The translations under genes and the position numbers were made by a program. A DNA stretch of 64,000 bases from Streptomyces sp. CC0208 (GTDB lineage Bacteria; Actinomycetota; Actinomycetes; Streptomycetales; Streptomycetaceae), in the NCBI RefSeq assembly GCF_003443735.1, contig NZ_CP031969.1, positions 3,658,001 through 3,722,000 of the forward strand, in the 5' to 3' direction. The notes below the pieces were generated by a model. It ran no database searches. It saw nothing but the letters and a program-made list of their open reading frames with translations, and was not told the origin of the DNA. Shown here piece after piece: positions 23,968-32,076 of the stretch; position 1 is the stretch's first letter; each line of letters begins with the position of its first letter.

Positions 23968-25214
23968 CCGCCGCGGCGGTTGGTGCGCCACAGCTGGTAG
24001 AGATGTTTCGCGCCGGGCCGTACGAAGCGCCCGAGCATGGTGAGGAACGGCAGCGGGTCGTCACCCGCGAACCAGGCCAGTTCGGTCCCGCTGGGCCGCA
24101 CCGGCGCGTGCGGGGTCGTATAGCCGCTGCGGCGGTAGGCGAGCAGGGCGGGCAGGTCGATGTTCTCCACGACATAGCGGTGACCGGCCCGCTGTTCCCC
24201 CTCCGGAACGGCCCGCCCGGTCAGGTCCAGGTGCATGGCGCGGACGACGTCCACGCCCGACTCGCTCTCGAAGAGCCGGAACTGGGCGCCCATGCGGGGG
24301 TTGAAGTCGAGCAGTTTGTACTGACCGTCGCGCCGGTCGAAGCGCAGGTCGAGGTCGATGATGCCGGTGTAGCCGATCTGTTTGACGAAACGTGCGGCGA
24401 GGTCCGCGAGTTCCGGGTTGTCGACGACGTACGCGTTGGCCGTCATGCCCGCGTGCGGCGGCCAGGAGCGCACCTTGACGCCGGTGAACAGGGCCAGCGG
24501 GGTGGAGTTGTCGTCGAAGTAGGCGTGCACGATCCAGTCCTCCGCCTCCTCTCGTGGCAGGTATTCCTGGAGGATCACCCCGGGCCGCTCGCCCCAGTCA
24601 CGGGCGAGGGCGAGCAGCCCTTCACGGGTGGTGATACGCGTGGTGCCGCCCACCGCGGGCCGTCGGCGCCGTACGAACGCCTCGCGGTTCTTGGCCACCA
24701 CCGGGAAGCGGGCCGTCTCGGCGAAGGCCACGATGTCGTCGTACGACTGCGGGAAGGCGGCCTGCGGGCTGGCGATCCCGTGTTCCACGCACAGTTCGTG
24801 CAGGCCCTGTTTGCTGGCCAGCCGGCGGGTGAGGCCGGGCTCCACGCGCGGGAAGAGGAACCGGCCGAAGAGGTCGCTCTGGTGCTCGGCGATCAGGACC
24901 GCCGCCTCCTCGTCGGTCGGGACGAGGACCGCGGGGCGGCCGATGCGGCGCCCGATCCGGATCAGTCCCTCGACCAGCCGACCGGGGTCCTCGGTGCCGG
25001 TCGTCGGCCAGACGAAGGCGCGGGTGAGATAGCGGGAGGCGGCCGCGGGTGTGTATCGGTCCTCCGTGATGGCGTACACGGGTACACCGAGGCGGCCCAG
25101 ACTGCGGATCGCGCCGACTCCCCCGTGGTGCAGGGGGTAGTCGCCGAACTTGACGATCAGGGCCGGCACCTCACGGTCGGCCTTGAACGGCACACTGCTC
25201 GCGCTTTTGGCCAC
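23955..25214 (-). CDS. ATP-grasp carboxylate-amine/thiol ligase-like enzyme
   Basis: 419-residue ATP-grasp protein starting at GTG 25214. The N-terminal domain (ALIVKFGDYPLHHGGVGAIR) is a pre-ATP-grasp fold. FPVVAKNREAFVRRR carries the first ATP-binding Lys, PGVILQEYLPREEAEDWIVH the second lobe with hinge, and GYTGIIDLDLRFDRRDG and YKLLDFNPRMGAQFRLF the Mg-binding Asp/Glu/Asn residues (the DFNPR motif). This branch resembles carbamoyl-phosphate-synthase-like ligases found in natural-product and cell-surface gene sets, but the acid and amine are unknown. It is the upstream partner of the flavoprotein. No NRPS, PKS or transporter gene is adjacent, so the pair is an orphan cassette. Confidence 0.82.
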   Translation of the reverse strand: MAKSASSVPFKADREVPALIVKFGDYPLHHGGVGAIRSLGRLGVPVYAITEDRYTPAAASRYLTRAFVWPTTGTEDPGRLVEGLIRIGRRIGRPAVLVPTDEEAAVLIAEHQSDLFGRFLFPRVEPGLTRRLASKQGLHELCVEHGIASPQAAFPQSYDDIVAFAETARFPVVAKNREAFVRRRRPAVGGTTRITTREGLLALARDWGERPGVILQEYLPREEAEDWIVHAYFDDNSTPLALFTGVKVRSWPPHAGMTANAYVVDNPELADLAARFVKQIGYTGIIDLDLRFDRRDGQYKLLDFNPRMGAQFRLFESESGVDVVRAMHLDLTGRAVPEGEQRAGHRYVVENIDLPALLAYRRSGYTTPHAPVRPSGTELAWFAGDDPLPFLTMLGRFVRPGAKHLYQLWRTNRRGGTTR

Positions 25215-25382
25215 AGTCCCCCCACGCGTCCCCCCACGGACGCGACCCCACCCATCCCGTCCGTGCTCGCAAAGGACGCTAAGCCGGAATGGAAGCCTCC
25301 GACCGTCCCTTAACAGGACATTGCTAACTCTTTAGCCACATCGCCAACCCTTCAGACACTCCCGTGACCGGCGACTCGGCCG

Positions 25383-25430
25383 TAACGTGTGGCCCGACCA
25401 CCCGGACCGCAACGTGTGCCGCGACCACCT
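25383..25430 (+). repeat. Two ~20-bp direct repeats before the fumarylacetoacetase gene
   Basis: TAACGTGTGGCCCGACCACC and CAACGTGTGCCGCGACCACC lie 27 bp apart, 38-85 nt before the start codon. The spacing is close to 2.5 helical turns, which could suit a regulator binding site. No regulator is adjacent. Confidence 0.5.
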
Positions 25431-25467
25431 GGTCAGCACGGCATGCGCGAGAGTGAGGCAGCACCCC

Positions 25468-26703
25468 ATGCCCCCCTTCGATGTCCCCTTCGACCTGCCC
25501 GAGGGCGACCCCTTCGGCCCGCACAACCTGCCGTACGGCGTCTTCTCGCCCTCGGGCTCGGCCGACCGGACCGTCGGCGTCCGGCTCGGCGACCACGTCC
25601 TCGACGCGGGCGCGGCCGCCGCGGCCCTCGGCTCCCCGTACGTCTCGCTGCTCGCCCGGCCCTCCCTCGGCCCGCTGCTCGCCGCCGGCCGCACGGCCTG
25701 GTCGGACGTGCGGCGCGCGCTGACCGCGTGGGTGACGGTGCCGGCGCACCAGGAGGCGATCGCGGGCCTCTTCCACCCGCTGTCGTCGGTCGACCTCCAC
25801 CTCCCCTTCGAGGTCGCGGACTACGTCGACTTCTACGCCTCCGAGAACCACGCGCGAAACGTCGGCCAGATCTTCCGCCCGGACGCGGCGGACTCCCTGA
25901 CCCCCAACTGGAAGCACCTGCCGATCGGTTACCACGGCCGCTCGGGCACGGTGGTGGTCTCGGGCACGGACGTCGTCCGGCCCTCGGGGCAGCGGAAGGC
26001 CGTTTCTGATGCCGCTCCCGTCTTCGGGCCGTCCGTGCGGCTCGACATCGAGGCGGAGGTCGGCTTCGTGGTCGGGGTGCCGTCCGAGCTGGGCCGGCCG
26101 GTCGGGCTCGGCGACTTCCGGGAGCACGTCTTCGGACTGTGCCTGCTCAACGACTGGTCCGCGCGGGACATCCAGGCCTGGGAGTACGTCCCTCTCGGAC
26201 CGTTCCTCGGCAAGTCCTTCGCCACGTCGGTGTCGGCGTGGATCACCCCGCTGGACGCGCTGGAGGAGGCGCGGGTGGCACCGCCGGAGCGGACGCACGA
26301 GCTGTTGCCGTATCTGGACGACTCCGCCTCCGACGTCGAGCGGGGGGGCTACGACCTGCGGATCTCCGTCGCGATCAACGGCCATGTGGTGTCGGAGCCG
26401 CCCTTCTCGACCATGTACTGGACGGCGGCCCAGCAGTTGGCGCACATGACGGTGAACGGGGCCTCGCTCAGGACGGGTGACCTGTACGGCTCGGGGACGG
26501 TGAGCGGGCCCTCCGCCGCCGAGCGGGGGTCGCTGCTGGAGCTGACCTGGAACGGACGGGACGCGCTGGAACTCCCCGACGGGAAGCGGACGTTCCTGGA
26601 GGACGGGGACGTGGTGACGCTGTCGGCGTGGGCTCCCGGTCCGGACGGGGTCCGGGTGGGGCTCGGGGACGTGGTGGGACGAGTGGTGTCCGGGGACGTG
26701 TGA
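25468..26703 (+). CDS. fahA: Fumarylacetoacetase (last step of tyrosine catabolism)
   Basis: 411-residue hydrolase that splits fumarylacetoacetate into fumarate and acetoacetate. The N-terminal SH3-like domain (DLPEGDPFGPHNLPYGVFSP) precedes the catalytic domain. The catalytic His is in YASENHARNVG, Ca-binding residues lie in LDIEAEVGFVVG and LLNDWSARDIQAWEYVPLG, and FLGKSFATSVSAWITPLDAL and HMTVNGASLRTGDLYGSGT complete the active site. ATG 25468 has GAGTGAGG upstream. It is alone here; homogentisate dioxygenase is not in the window. Confidence 0.95.
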   Translation: MPPFDVPFDLPEGDPFGPHNLPYGVFSPSGSADRTVGVRLGDHVLDAGAAAAALGSPYVSLLARPSLGPLLAAGRTAWSDVRRALTAWVTVPAHQEAIAGLFHPLSSVDLHLPFEVADYVDFYASENHARNVGQIFRPDAADSLTPNWKHLPIGYHGRSGTVVVSGTDVVRPSGQRKAVSDAAPVFGPSVRLDIEAEVGFVVGVPSELGRPVGLGDFREHVFGLCLLNDWSARDIQAWEYVPLGPFLGKSFATSVSAWITPLDALEEARVAPPERTHELLPYLDDSASDVERGGYDLRISVAINGHVVSEPPFSTMYWTAAQQLAHMTVNGASLRTGDLYGSGTVSGPSAAERGSLLELTWNGRDALELPDGKRTFLEDGDVVTLSAWAPGPDGVRVGLGDVVGRVVSGDV

Positions 26704-26857
26704 GGCGTCCGGAGCCGTTCGAGCCCTGCCGCGGGGCCTCCACTCACGGCATACTGGCGGCGGGCGGCATGCGTGGGACGACGTGTCGACCGCCCAGCAG
26801 CGCCTCACCACACCGCCCCACCTCCCCTGTCTCCGATCAGGATCCGGAGCCCGTGGC

Positions 26858-27799
26858 ATGACTCTCTGCCTGCTCCTGCTGAGCACCGTCGCCGTCGCGG
26901 CCGCCGTGCCGGTGCCGCGCGCGCTCACCCGGGCCGCGTGGCCCGAACGGGAACCGGTGGTGGGGCTGTGGGTGTGGCAGTGCCTGGTCGCCACGGTGCT
27001 GCTGTGCTGTCTGACCGCGCTGGTGCTGGGCGCGGCGGCGGTCTTCCACACGGTCCGCGACCATGTGTTCGCCCCGGCGCCGCCGGCCGTGACCGCGGCG
27101 TACGACCTGTCGGCCGCGCCGGTCTGGGCGGTCGCCTCCACCCTCCTGCTGGCGGCCGGGGCCGCCTGGACCACGGCGATGCTGGCCCGTGAACTGGTCG
27201 AGGCCCGTCGGCGCCGCGGCGCCGCGCGTGAGCATCTGCGGGAGCGCGCGCCGGACCTGCCGGCCGGGCTGGGGACGGCGACGCGCGGTCCGCTGCTGGT
27301 GCTGGAGGACGAGTACCCGGACGCCTGGTGGATGCCGGGGAGTCCGCCGCAGCTGATCGTGACGACCGGCGCGCTGCACCGGCTGACCGACCACCAGCTG
27401 GACGCGGTCCTCACCCACGAGCGCGGGCACGCCCGGGCCCGCCACGACTGGCTGCTCCATCTGTCGACCGCGCTGGCCACCGGGTTTCCGCGGGTGCCGC
27501 TGTTCGCCCACTTCTGCGACCAGACGCACCGGCTGGTGGAGCTGGCGGCGGACGACACGGCGTCGCGGCGGTGCGGGCATCTGACGACGGCGCTGGCGCT
27601 GATCGAGCTGAACCAGCATCGGGGGGTGCTGTCGTGTGCGTCCAGTCATCGGTTGCTGGGTGAGCGGGTGGATCGGTTGCTGGAGCCGCCGCCGCGGTTG
27701 CTGCGCAGGCAGCGGGCGCTGACGTCTGCGACGGCTGCGCTGGTGCCGTTGTTGCCGTTGTTGATCGTTTTCGGGCCGGGGTTGTCGGCGCTGGCGTAG
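26858..27799 (+). CDS. M56-family membrane zinc metallopeptidase
   Basis: 313-residue membrane protease of the BlaR1/M56 class, without a penicillin-sensor domain. Hydrophobic segments lie at residues ~1-20, ~35-63 and ~88-110. The catalytic motif is HERGH (His187, Glu188, His191), preceded by GALHRLTDHQLDAVLT and followed by the third ligand in RLVELAADDTA (Glu228). A last membrane segment is at the C-terminus (LVPLLPLLIVFGPGLSALA). ATG 26858 has GGAG 8 nt upstream. Streptomyces members often sit beside a BlaI/MecI-like repressor; none is adjacent here, so its target is unknown. Confidence 0.88.
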   Translation: MTLCLLLLSTVAVAAAVPVPRALTRAAWPEREPVVGLWVWQCLVATVLLCCLTALVLGAAAVFHTVRDHVFAPAPPAVTAAYDLSAAPVWAVASTLLLAAGAAWTTAMLARELVEARRRRGAAREHLRERAPDLPAGLGTATRGPLLVLEDEYPDAWWMPGSPPQLIVTTGALHRLTDHQLDAVLTHERGHARARHDWLLHLSTALATGFPRVPLFAHFCDQTHRLVELAADDTASRRCGHLTTALALIELNQHRGVLSCASSHRLLGERVDRLLEPPPRLLRRQRALTSATAALVPLLPLLIVFGPGLSALA

Positions 27800-27825
27800 G
27801 GCGGTCGATTGTCGGCTGCCGGCCG

Positions 27826-27884
27826 GTGGGGGCTTGTCGCGCCCACGCGGCGGAGCCGCATATCGACACAGCCCCGCGCCCCTG
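27826..27884. repeat. Streptomyces-type palindromic intergenic repeat, second copy
   Basis: GGGGCTTGTCGCGC and CCCCGCGCCCCT match the arms of the copy at 8120-8159, with an insert containing the hairpin GCGGCGGAGCCGC. It lies after the M56 gene and may act as its transcription end. Such repeats are scattered through Streptomyces intergenic DNA (from memory). Confidence 0.6.
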
Positions 27885-28037
27885 GGCAGGCCGCACACCC
27901 CGCGCTTGCCTCGCCAGGTGGCACATCTCACCCCACAGACCAAAAAACCACAGGTCAGACCCGGATCCGTCACACCGTCAGGTGGCGCAACAATCCGGCA
28001 ACACTGGATTTCCTACCAGCTCGGTATGGTTCCAGCC

Positions 28038-28823
28038 ATGCCATCCACCGACCGTATCCGGGACCACGCCGGCCAGGGCGCGACCACCGTCGCCGCCCGT
28101 GCCCGGCGCCGGCTGCGCGCGGACCAGGCACGACAGCTCGCCGACCTCCTCCGCCATCAGATCCTCACCGGCGGCTTCGAAAGCGGCAGCCTGCCCCACG
28201 AGACGACCCTGGCCGCCGACTACCGCGCCTCCCGCAACACGGTCCGCCAAGCCCTGGACCTGCTCCGCGCGGAGGGCCTGGTCGAGCGCCTGCCCGGCGT
28301 CGGCACCGTGGTCGTCGGCCGGAAGTACCCCCACGGCCTGGACCGTCTGATGGGCCTCGCGGAAACCCTGCGCGAACACGGCACGGTCACCAACGAGGTA
28401 CGCACCATGGGCCCCGCCCCGGCCCCCCACCCGGTGGCCCGGCGCCTCCAGGTCACCCCGGGCGCCGATGTCCTCTACATCGAACGTCTGCGCCGCCTGA
28501 ACGGCCTGCCCCTCTCCCTCGACCTCACCTACATCCCGCTCGACCTCGGCACCGCCCTGCTCGGCGCCGACCTGGAGAACACCGACGTCTTCCGCCTCCT
28601 GGAGACGATCACCGGACAGGGCCTCGGCCACGCCGAGATCACCCTGGAGGCGGTGAACGCCGACACGCACTCCGCCGCCGTACTGGAGGCCCCGCGCGGG
28701 GCGGCCGTCCTCATGCTGGAACGCCTCACGCACCTCGCCGACGGCCGTCCGGTCGACCTGGAGTTCATCCGCTTCCGCGGCGACCGCATCACCATGAGCG
28801 GCCTGCTGCACCGCTCCCTCTGA
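28038..28823 (+). CDS. GntR/UTRA-family regulator, first gene of the flavoprotein operon
   Basis: 261-residue regulator. Residues ~30-92 form the winged helix (HQILTGGFESGSLPHETTLA, then SRNTVRQALDLLRAEGLVER and LPGVGTVVV). Residues ~105-255 are the UTRA ligand-binding domain (GADVLYIERLRRLNGLPLSL, and VDLEFIRFRGDRITM near the end). ATG 28038 and ATG 28026 are both possible; TATGGT at 28024-28029 could be a -10 box, which would make the 28038 transcript leaderless. It lies 31 nt before the ferredoxin gene and on the same strand, so it probably regulates the whole operon from within it. The ligand is likely the operon's substrate or product (inference). Confidence 0.87.
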   Translation: MPSTDRIRDHAGQGATTVAARARRRLRADQARQLADLLRHQILTGGFESGSLPHETTLAADYRASRNTVRQALDLLRAEGLVERLPGVGTVVVGRKYPHGLDRLMGLAETLREHGTVTNEVRTMGPAPAPHPVARRLQVTPGADVLYIERLRRLNGLPLSLDLTYIPLDLGTALLGADLENTDVFRLLETITGQGLGHAEITLEAVNADTHSAAVLEAPRGAAVLMLERLTHLADGRPVDLEFIRFRGDRITMSGLLHRSL

Positions 28824-28854
28824 CCTCTTTCCGAGCCGTTTCCTGGAGACAGCC

Positions 28855-29082
28855 ATGCCCTTGGTGCCCCAGCGGGCCGACGTGCCCGTGACCATCGACG
28901 AGTCGAAGTGCATCGACGGCTGCACGCTCTGCGTGGACATGTGCCCGCTGGACTCCCTGGCCATCGACAACAGCAGCGGCAAGGCCTACATGCACGTCGA
29001 CGAGTGCTGGTACTGCGGCCCGTGCGCGGCCCGCTGTCCCACCGGAGCCGTCACGGTCAACATGCCCTATCTGCTCCGGTGA
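28855..29082 (+). CDS. Two-[4Fe-4S] ferredoxin, AprB-like partner
   Basis: 75-residue electron carrier. Cluster I is KCIDGCTLCVDMCP (Cys19, 23, 26, 30) and cluster II is CWYCGPCAARCP (Cys51, 54, 57, 61). Cluster I has three rather than two residues between its first two cysteines, unlike ordinary bacterial ferredoxins. Small ferredoxins of this kind are encoded with AprA/fumarate-reductase-like flavoproteins, and one is the sixth gene here, so this is probably its electron-transfer subunit. It lies 31 nt after the GntR gene and 16 nt before the binding-protein gene. Confidence 0.9.
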   Translation: MPLVPQRADVPVTIDESKCIDGCTLCVDMCPLDSLAIDNSSGKAYMHVDECWYCGPCAARCPTGAVTVNMPYLLR

Positions 29083-29098
29083 GAGGTCTCGAACTCCC

Positions 29099-30436
29099 AT
29101 GAAACACACATCAGTTGTCGCCACCCTGCTGTTGCTGGCGCCGCTGACGGCCTGCGGCAGCGCCCAGGCGGGCGACGGCTCCACGGTCACCGTCACCGTC
29201 GGCTACCAGTCCAGGACCATCAACACGGTCACCGCCGGCACCCTGCTGCGCTCCCTCGGCTACTTCGAGAAGGAACTCAACTCGCTGCACGACGGCAGGA
29301 CCTACAAGGTCGACTGGCAGGACTACGCCACCGGCGCCCCCATCACCGCCCAGATGACCGCCGGGAAGATCGACATCGGCTCGATGGGCGACTTCCCGCT
29401 CCTCATCAACGCGGCCCGCGGCAAGCAGCTCGGCAAGCCCACCCATCTGGTCTCGGTCACCGGCTACAACCTGCGCGGCGGCCTGAACACGATCGTCACC
29501 TCCCCGGACTCCAAGCTCGCCTCGCTCGCCGATCTGCGCGGCAAGAAGGTCTCCACCAGCGTCGGCTCGGCCGCCGACGGAACCCTCGTCCGCGCCCTCC
29601 AGCGCGCCGGCATCGATCCCGACAAGGGCATCGAGAAGCTCAACCAGCAGCCCGCGGTGGGTGCCTCGGCCCTGACGGCGGGCAGTACGGACGCGCTCTC
29701 GCAGTTCGTCGCCTGGCCGGGACTGCTCACCTACCAGGGCAAGGCGAAGGCCCTCTACGACGGTGCCGAGCTCAACCTCCCGACCTTCCACGGTGTCACC
29801 GCCCGCGAGGACTTCGCCGAGAAGCGCCCGGCGGTCCTGGAGGCGTTCCTCAAAGCCCAGGCCGAGGCCACCGACTACCTCCACGACCACCCGGTCGCCG
29901 CCGCCGAGTCGGTCGCGAAGGCCACCGGCCTGCCCGCCGAGGTCGTCTACCTCTACAACGGCGACCACGGCATCTCCACCTTCGACCCGGCCGTCAAGCC
30001 GCAGCTGGTCTCCGCGCTGAAGCAGGACGTCTCGGTGCTGAAGGCGGCCAAGCTGACCGGTGACATCGACGTGGACTCCTTCGTCGACGACCAGTACGTC
30101 AGGAAGGCCCTCGGGGCCGGTTACGCGGCCCGCCTCGCCGCCGCTCCCGCCGCCTCCGCGAGCGAGGTCTGGCCCAAGGGCGCCTCCGCCACGCAGAGCT
30201 TCAAGACGCCTTCGGAGCTGCTGGCGTACGTCTCCGCGCACCGGAACGGCATCCGCGGCGCCTACGTCCCCGACGCCACCACCGGCACCCTCTGGTTCGC
30301 CGACAAGGCGATCTGGGTGGCCGACGGCGACCAACTGCTGCCCTTCGTCGCCCCGGAGACCGCGCGGGCGTACGTCTCCGCGCACGGCGGCGCCCGGGTC
30401 ATCACATACGCCGACGCGCTGGAGCGGGCGTCGTGA
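29099..30436 (+). CDS. Sulfonate/nitrate-type ABC substrate-binding lipoprotein with NosL-like C-terminal domain
   Basis: 445-residue lipoprotein. The lipobox LTAC places the lipidated Cys near residue 19. Residues ~30-340 are an SsuA/TauA/NrtA-like receptor (VTVGYQSRTINTVTAGTLLR, MTAGKIDIGSMGDFPLLIN, SLADLRGKKVSTSVGSAADG). Residues ~358-445 are extra. GTLWFADKAIWVADGDQLLP and VAPETARAYVSAHGGARVIT resemble the NosL fold, a metal- or cofactor-delivery domain, with its display of an 'aspartate-pair then HGG' end. The combination is unusual for an importer receptor. GTGA overlap with the permease. The ligand is unknown; the family favours sulfonates, sulfate esters, nitrate or thiamine precursors. 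Confidence 0.85.
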   Translation: MKHTSVVATLLLLAPLTACGSAQAGDGSTVTVTVGYQSRTINTVTAGTLLRSLGYFEKELNSLHDGRTYKVDWQDYATGAPITAQMTAGKIDIGSMGDFPLLINAARGKQLGKPTHLVSVTGYNLRGGLNTIVTSPDSKLASLADLRGKKVSTSVGSAADGTLVRALQRAGIDPDKGIEKLNQQPAVGASALTAGSTDALSQFVAWPGLLTYQGKAKALYDGAELNLPTFHGVTAREDFAEKRPAVLEAFLKAQAEATDYLHDHPVAAAESVAKATGLPAEVVYLYNGDHGISTFDPAVKPQLVSALKQDVSVLKAAKLTGDIDVDSFVDDQYVRKALGAGYAARLAAAPAASASEVWPKGASATQSFKTPSELLAYVSAHRNGIRGAYVPDATTGTLWFADKAIWVADGDQLLPFVAPETARAYVSAHGGARVITYADALERAS

Positions 30437-31314
30437 GCCGGCCCCTGCCGAAAGCCGGCCGGTACGCGCTCAGGGCGGCCTCCCTGGCGATCGCCCTCGG
30501 CGTGTGGCAGCTGCTGACCAGCCTCGACATCGACCTGTGGCTGCGCTTCTCGCAGTTCCCCACGGTCACGGACGTGGCGAGCGCCTTCGCCGACCGGCTG
30601 TCCGGTCCCGACTACTGGACGGACCTCACCGACAGCCTCACCCGCATCCTCACCGGCTTCCTGCTCGCCGCGGTGCTCGGCGTGGCGACGGGCGTGCTCA
30701 TCGCGCGCTCCCGCCTCGCCGAGGACCTTCTCGGCCCGGTCCTGGAGGTCGTCCGCCCGATCCCGGCGATCGCCCTGGTCCCCGTCGCGATCCTGCTGTT
30801 CCCCTCCAACGAGCAGGGCATCGTCTTCATCACCTTCACCGCCGCCTTCTTCCCCGTCCTGGTCTCCACCCGGCACGCGGTCCGCGCCCTGACCCCCGTG
30901 TGGGAGGAGGCGGTGCTGACCATGGGCGGCGGCCGGTGGCGGATCCTCGCCTCGGTCGTCCTGCCGGGCGCCCTGCCCGGCATCTTCGGCGGCCTCTCGG
31001 TCGGCATCGGCGTCTCGTGGATCTGTGTGATCTCCGCCGAGATGATCTCCGGCCAGTACGGCGTCGGCTACCGCACCTGGCAGGACTACACCGTCGTCGA
31101 CTACGCGGGCGTCTTCGTCGGCATGGTCACCATCGGCGTCCTCGGCTGGGTCACCTCCACGGCCGTGGAGCTGCTGGGGCGGCGGCTGACGCGGTGGCTG
31201 CCGAGGACGTCGTACGTCGGCGGGCGAACCCTGCGGCGGGCACGCGACACCTCGACTGCCGTGCCTGTCAGCCCCAGGACGAAGGAGGGCATCCCCCATG
31301 ACCAGCTCGTCTGA
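30433..31314 (+). CDS. ABC importer permease (SsuC/TauC-like)
   Basis: 293-residue inner-membrane permease with about six segments, starting at GTG 30433 in a GTGA overlap. The conserved cytosolic loop is VWEEAVLTMGGGRWRILASV, the sulfonate/nitrate-family version of the EAA motif, followed by VLPGALPGIFGGLSVGIGVS. The last ~35 residues are basic and low in complexity. It overlaps the ATPase gene by 17 nt, so it is translated with it. Confidence 0.9.
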   Translation: MSRPLPKAGRYALRAASLAIALGVWQLLTSLDIDLWLRFSQFPTVTDVASAFADRLSGPDYWTDLTDSLTRILTGFLLAAVLGVATGVLIARSRLAEDLLGPVLEVVRPIPAIALVPVAILLFPSNEQGIVFITFTAAFFPVLVSTRHAVRALTPVWEEAVLTMGGGRWRILASVVLPGALPGIFGGLSVGIGVSWICVISAEMISGQYGVGYRTWQDYTVVDYAGVFVGMVTIGVLGWVTSTAVELLGRRLTRWLPRTSYVGGRTLRRARDTSTAVPVSPRTKEGIPHDQLV

Positions 31315-32065
31315 GGGGCGTTCCCGCTCCGGCACCGGTGCGGCGCTGGCCCTGCACGGCACCGCACTGGGACGGCCCGACGCACCCGTACTCGACGCGG
31401 TGGAACTCGATGTGGCCCCTGGTGAGATCCTCACCGTCGTCGGCCCCTCCGGCTGCGGCAAGTCGACCCTGCTGCGCACCCTGGCCGGCCTCCTGGCCCC
31501 CCTCTCCGGCCAGGTCACCCAGGACTCCCGCCCCTTGACCCGCCCCTCGGCCGACCGCGCCCTGGTCTTCCAGGAGGACGCCCTCCTGCCCTGGCGCACC
31601 CTGCGCGCCAACGTCGAACTCCCCCTCGCCATCAAGGGCCTGTCACGCGCCGACCGCCGCGCACAGGCCGAGTCCTGGCTGGCCCGGGTCGGACTCGCCG
31701 ACCACGCCCGGCAGTTGCCGCACCGCGTCTCCGGCGGACAGCGCCAGCGTGCCCAACTGGCCCGTGCCCTCGCCGGCCACCCCCGTGCCGTCCTCATGGA
31801 CGAACCCTTCGGCGCCCTCGACGCCCAGACCCGCGCCGGCATGCAGGACCTGCTGGTCGAGGTGCTCCAGGGCACGGGCGCCACGGTCGTCTTCGTCACC
31901 CACGACGTGGACGAGGCCCTCTTCCTCGGCGACCGCGTAGCCCTCCTCGGCGGCGGCCGCCTGAGCGCCGTACGCGAGGTCCCGCGCCCGCGCGACCGTT
32001 CGGCCCACGACGATCCCGCGCGCGTGGCGCTGCGCCGCGACGTCCTCTCCTCGCTCGGTACCTGA
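31298..32065 (+). CDS. ABC importer ATPase (SsuB/TauB-like)
   Basis: 255-residue ATPase. Walker A is GPSGCGKST (residues ~49-57), the Q-loop is VFQEDALLPW, the signature VSGGQRQRAQLARAL, Walker B AVLMDEPFGALD, and the switch His FVTHDVDEALFLGD. The motif set matches nitrate/sulfonate/taurine importers. It completes the three-part importer and is followed after 11 nt by the flavoprotein gene. Confidence 0.92.
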   Translation: MTSSSEGRSRSGTGAALALHGTALGRPDAPVLDAVELDVAPGEILTVVGPSGCGKSTLLRTLAGLLAPLSGQVTQDSRPLTRPSADRALVFQEDALLPWRTLRANVELPLAIKGLSRADRRAQAESWLARVGLADHARQLPHRVSGGQRQRAQLARALAGHPRAVLMDEPFGALDAQTRAGMQDLLVEVLQGTGATVVFVTHDVDEALFLGDRVALLGGGRLSAVREVPRPRDRSAHDDPARVALRRDVLSSLGT

Positions 32066-32076
32066 AAGGCCCCCCG

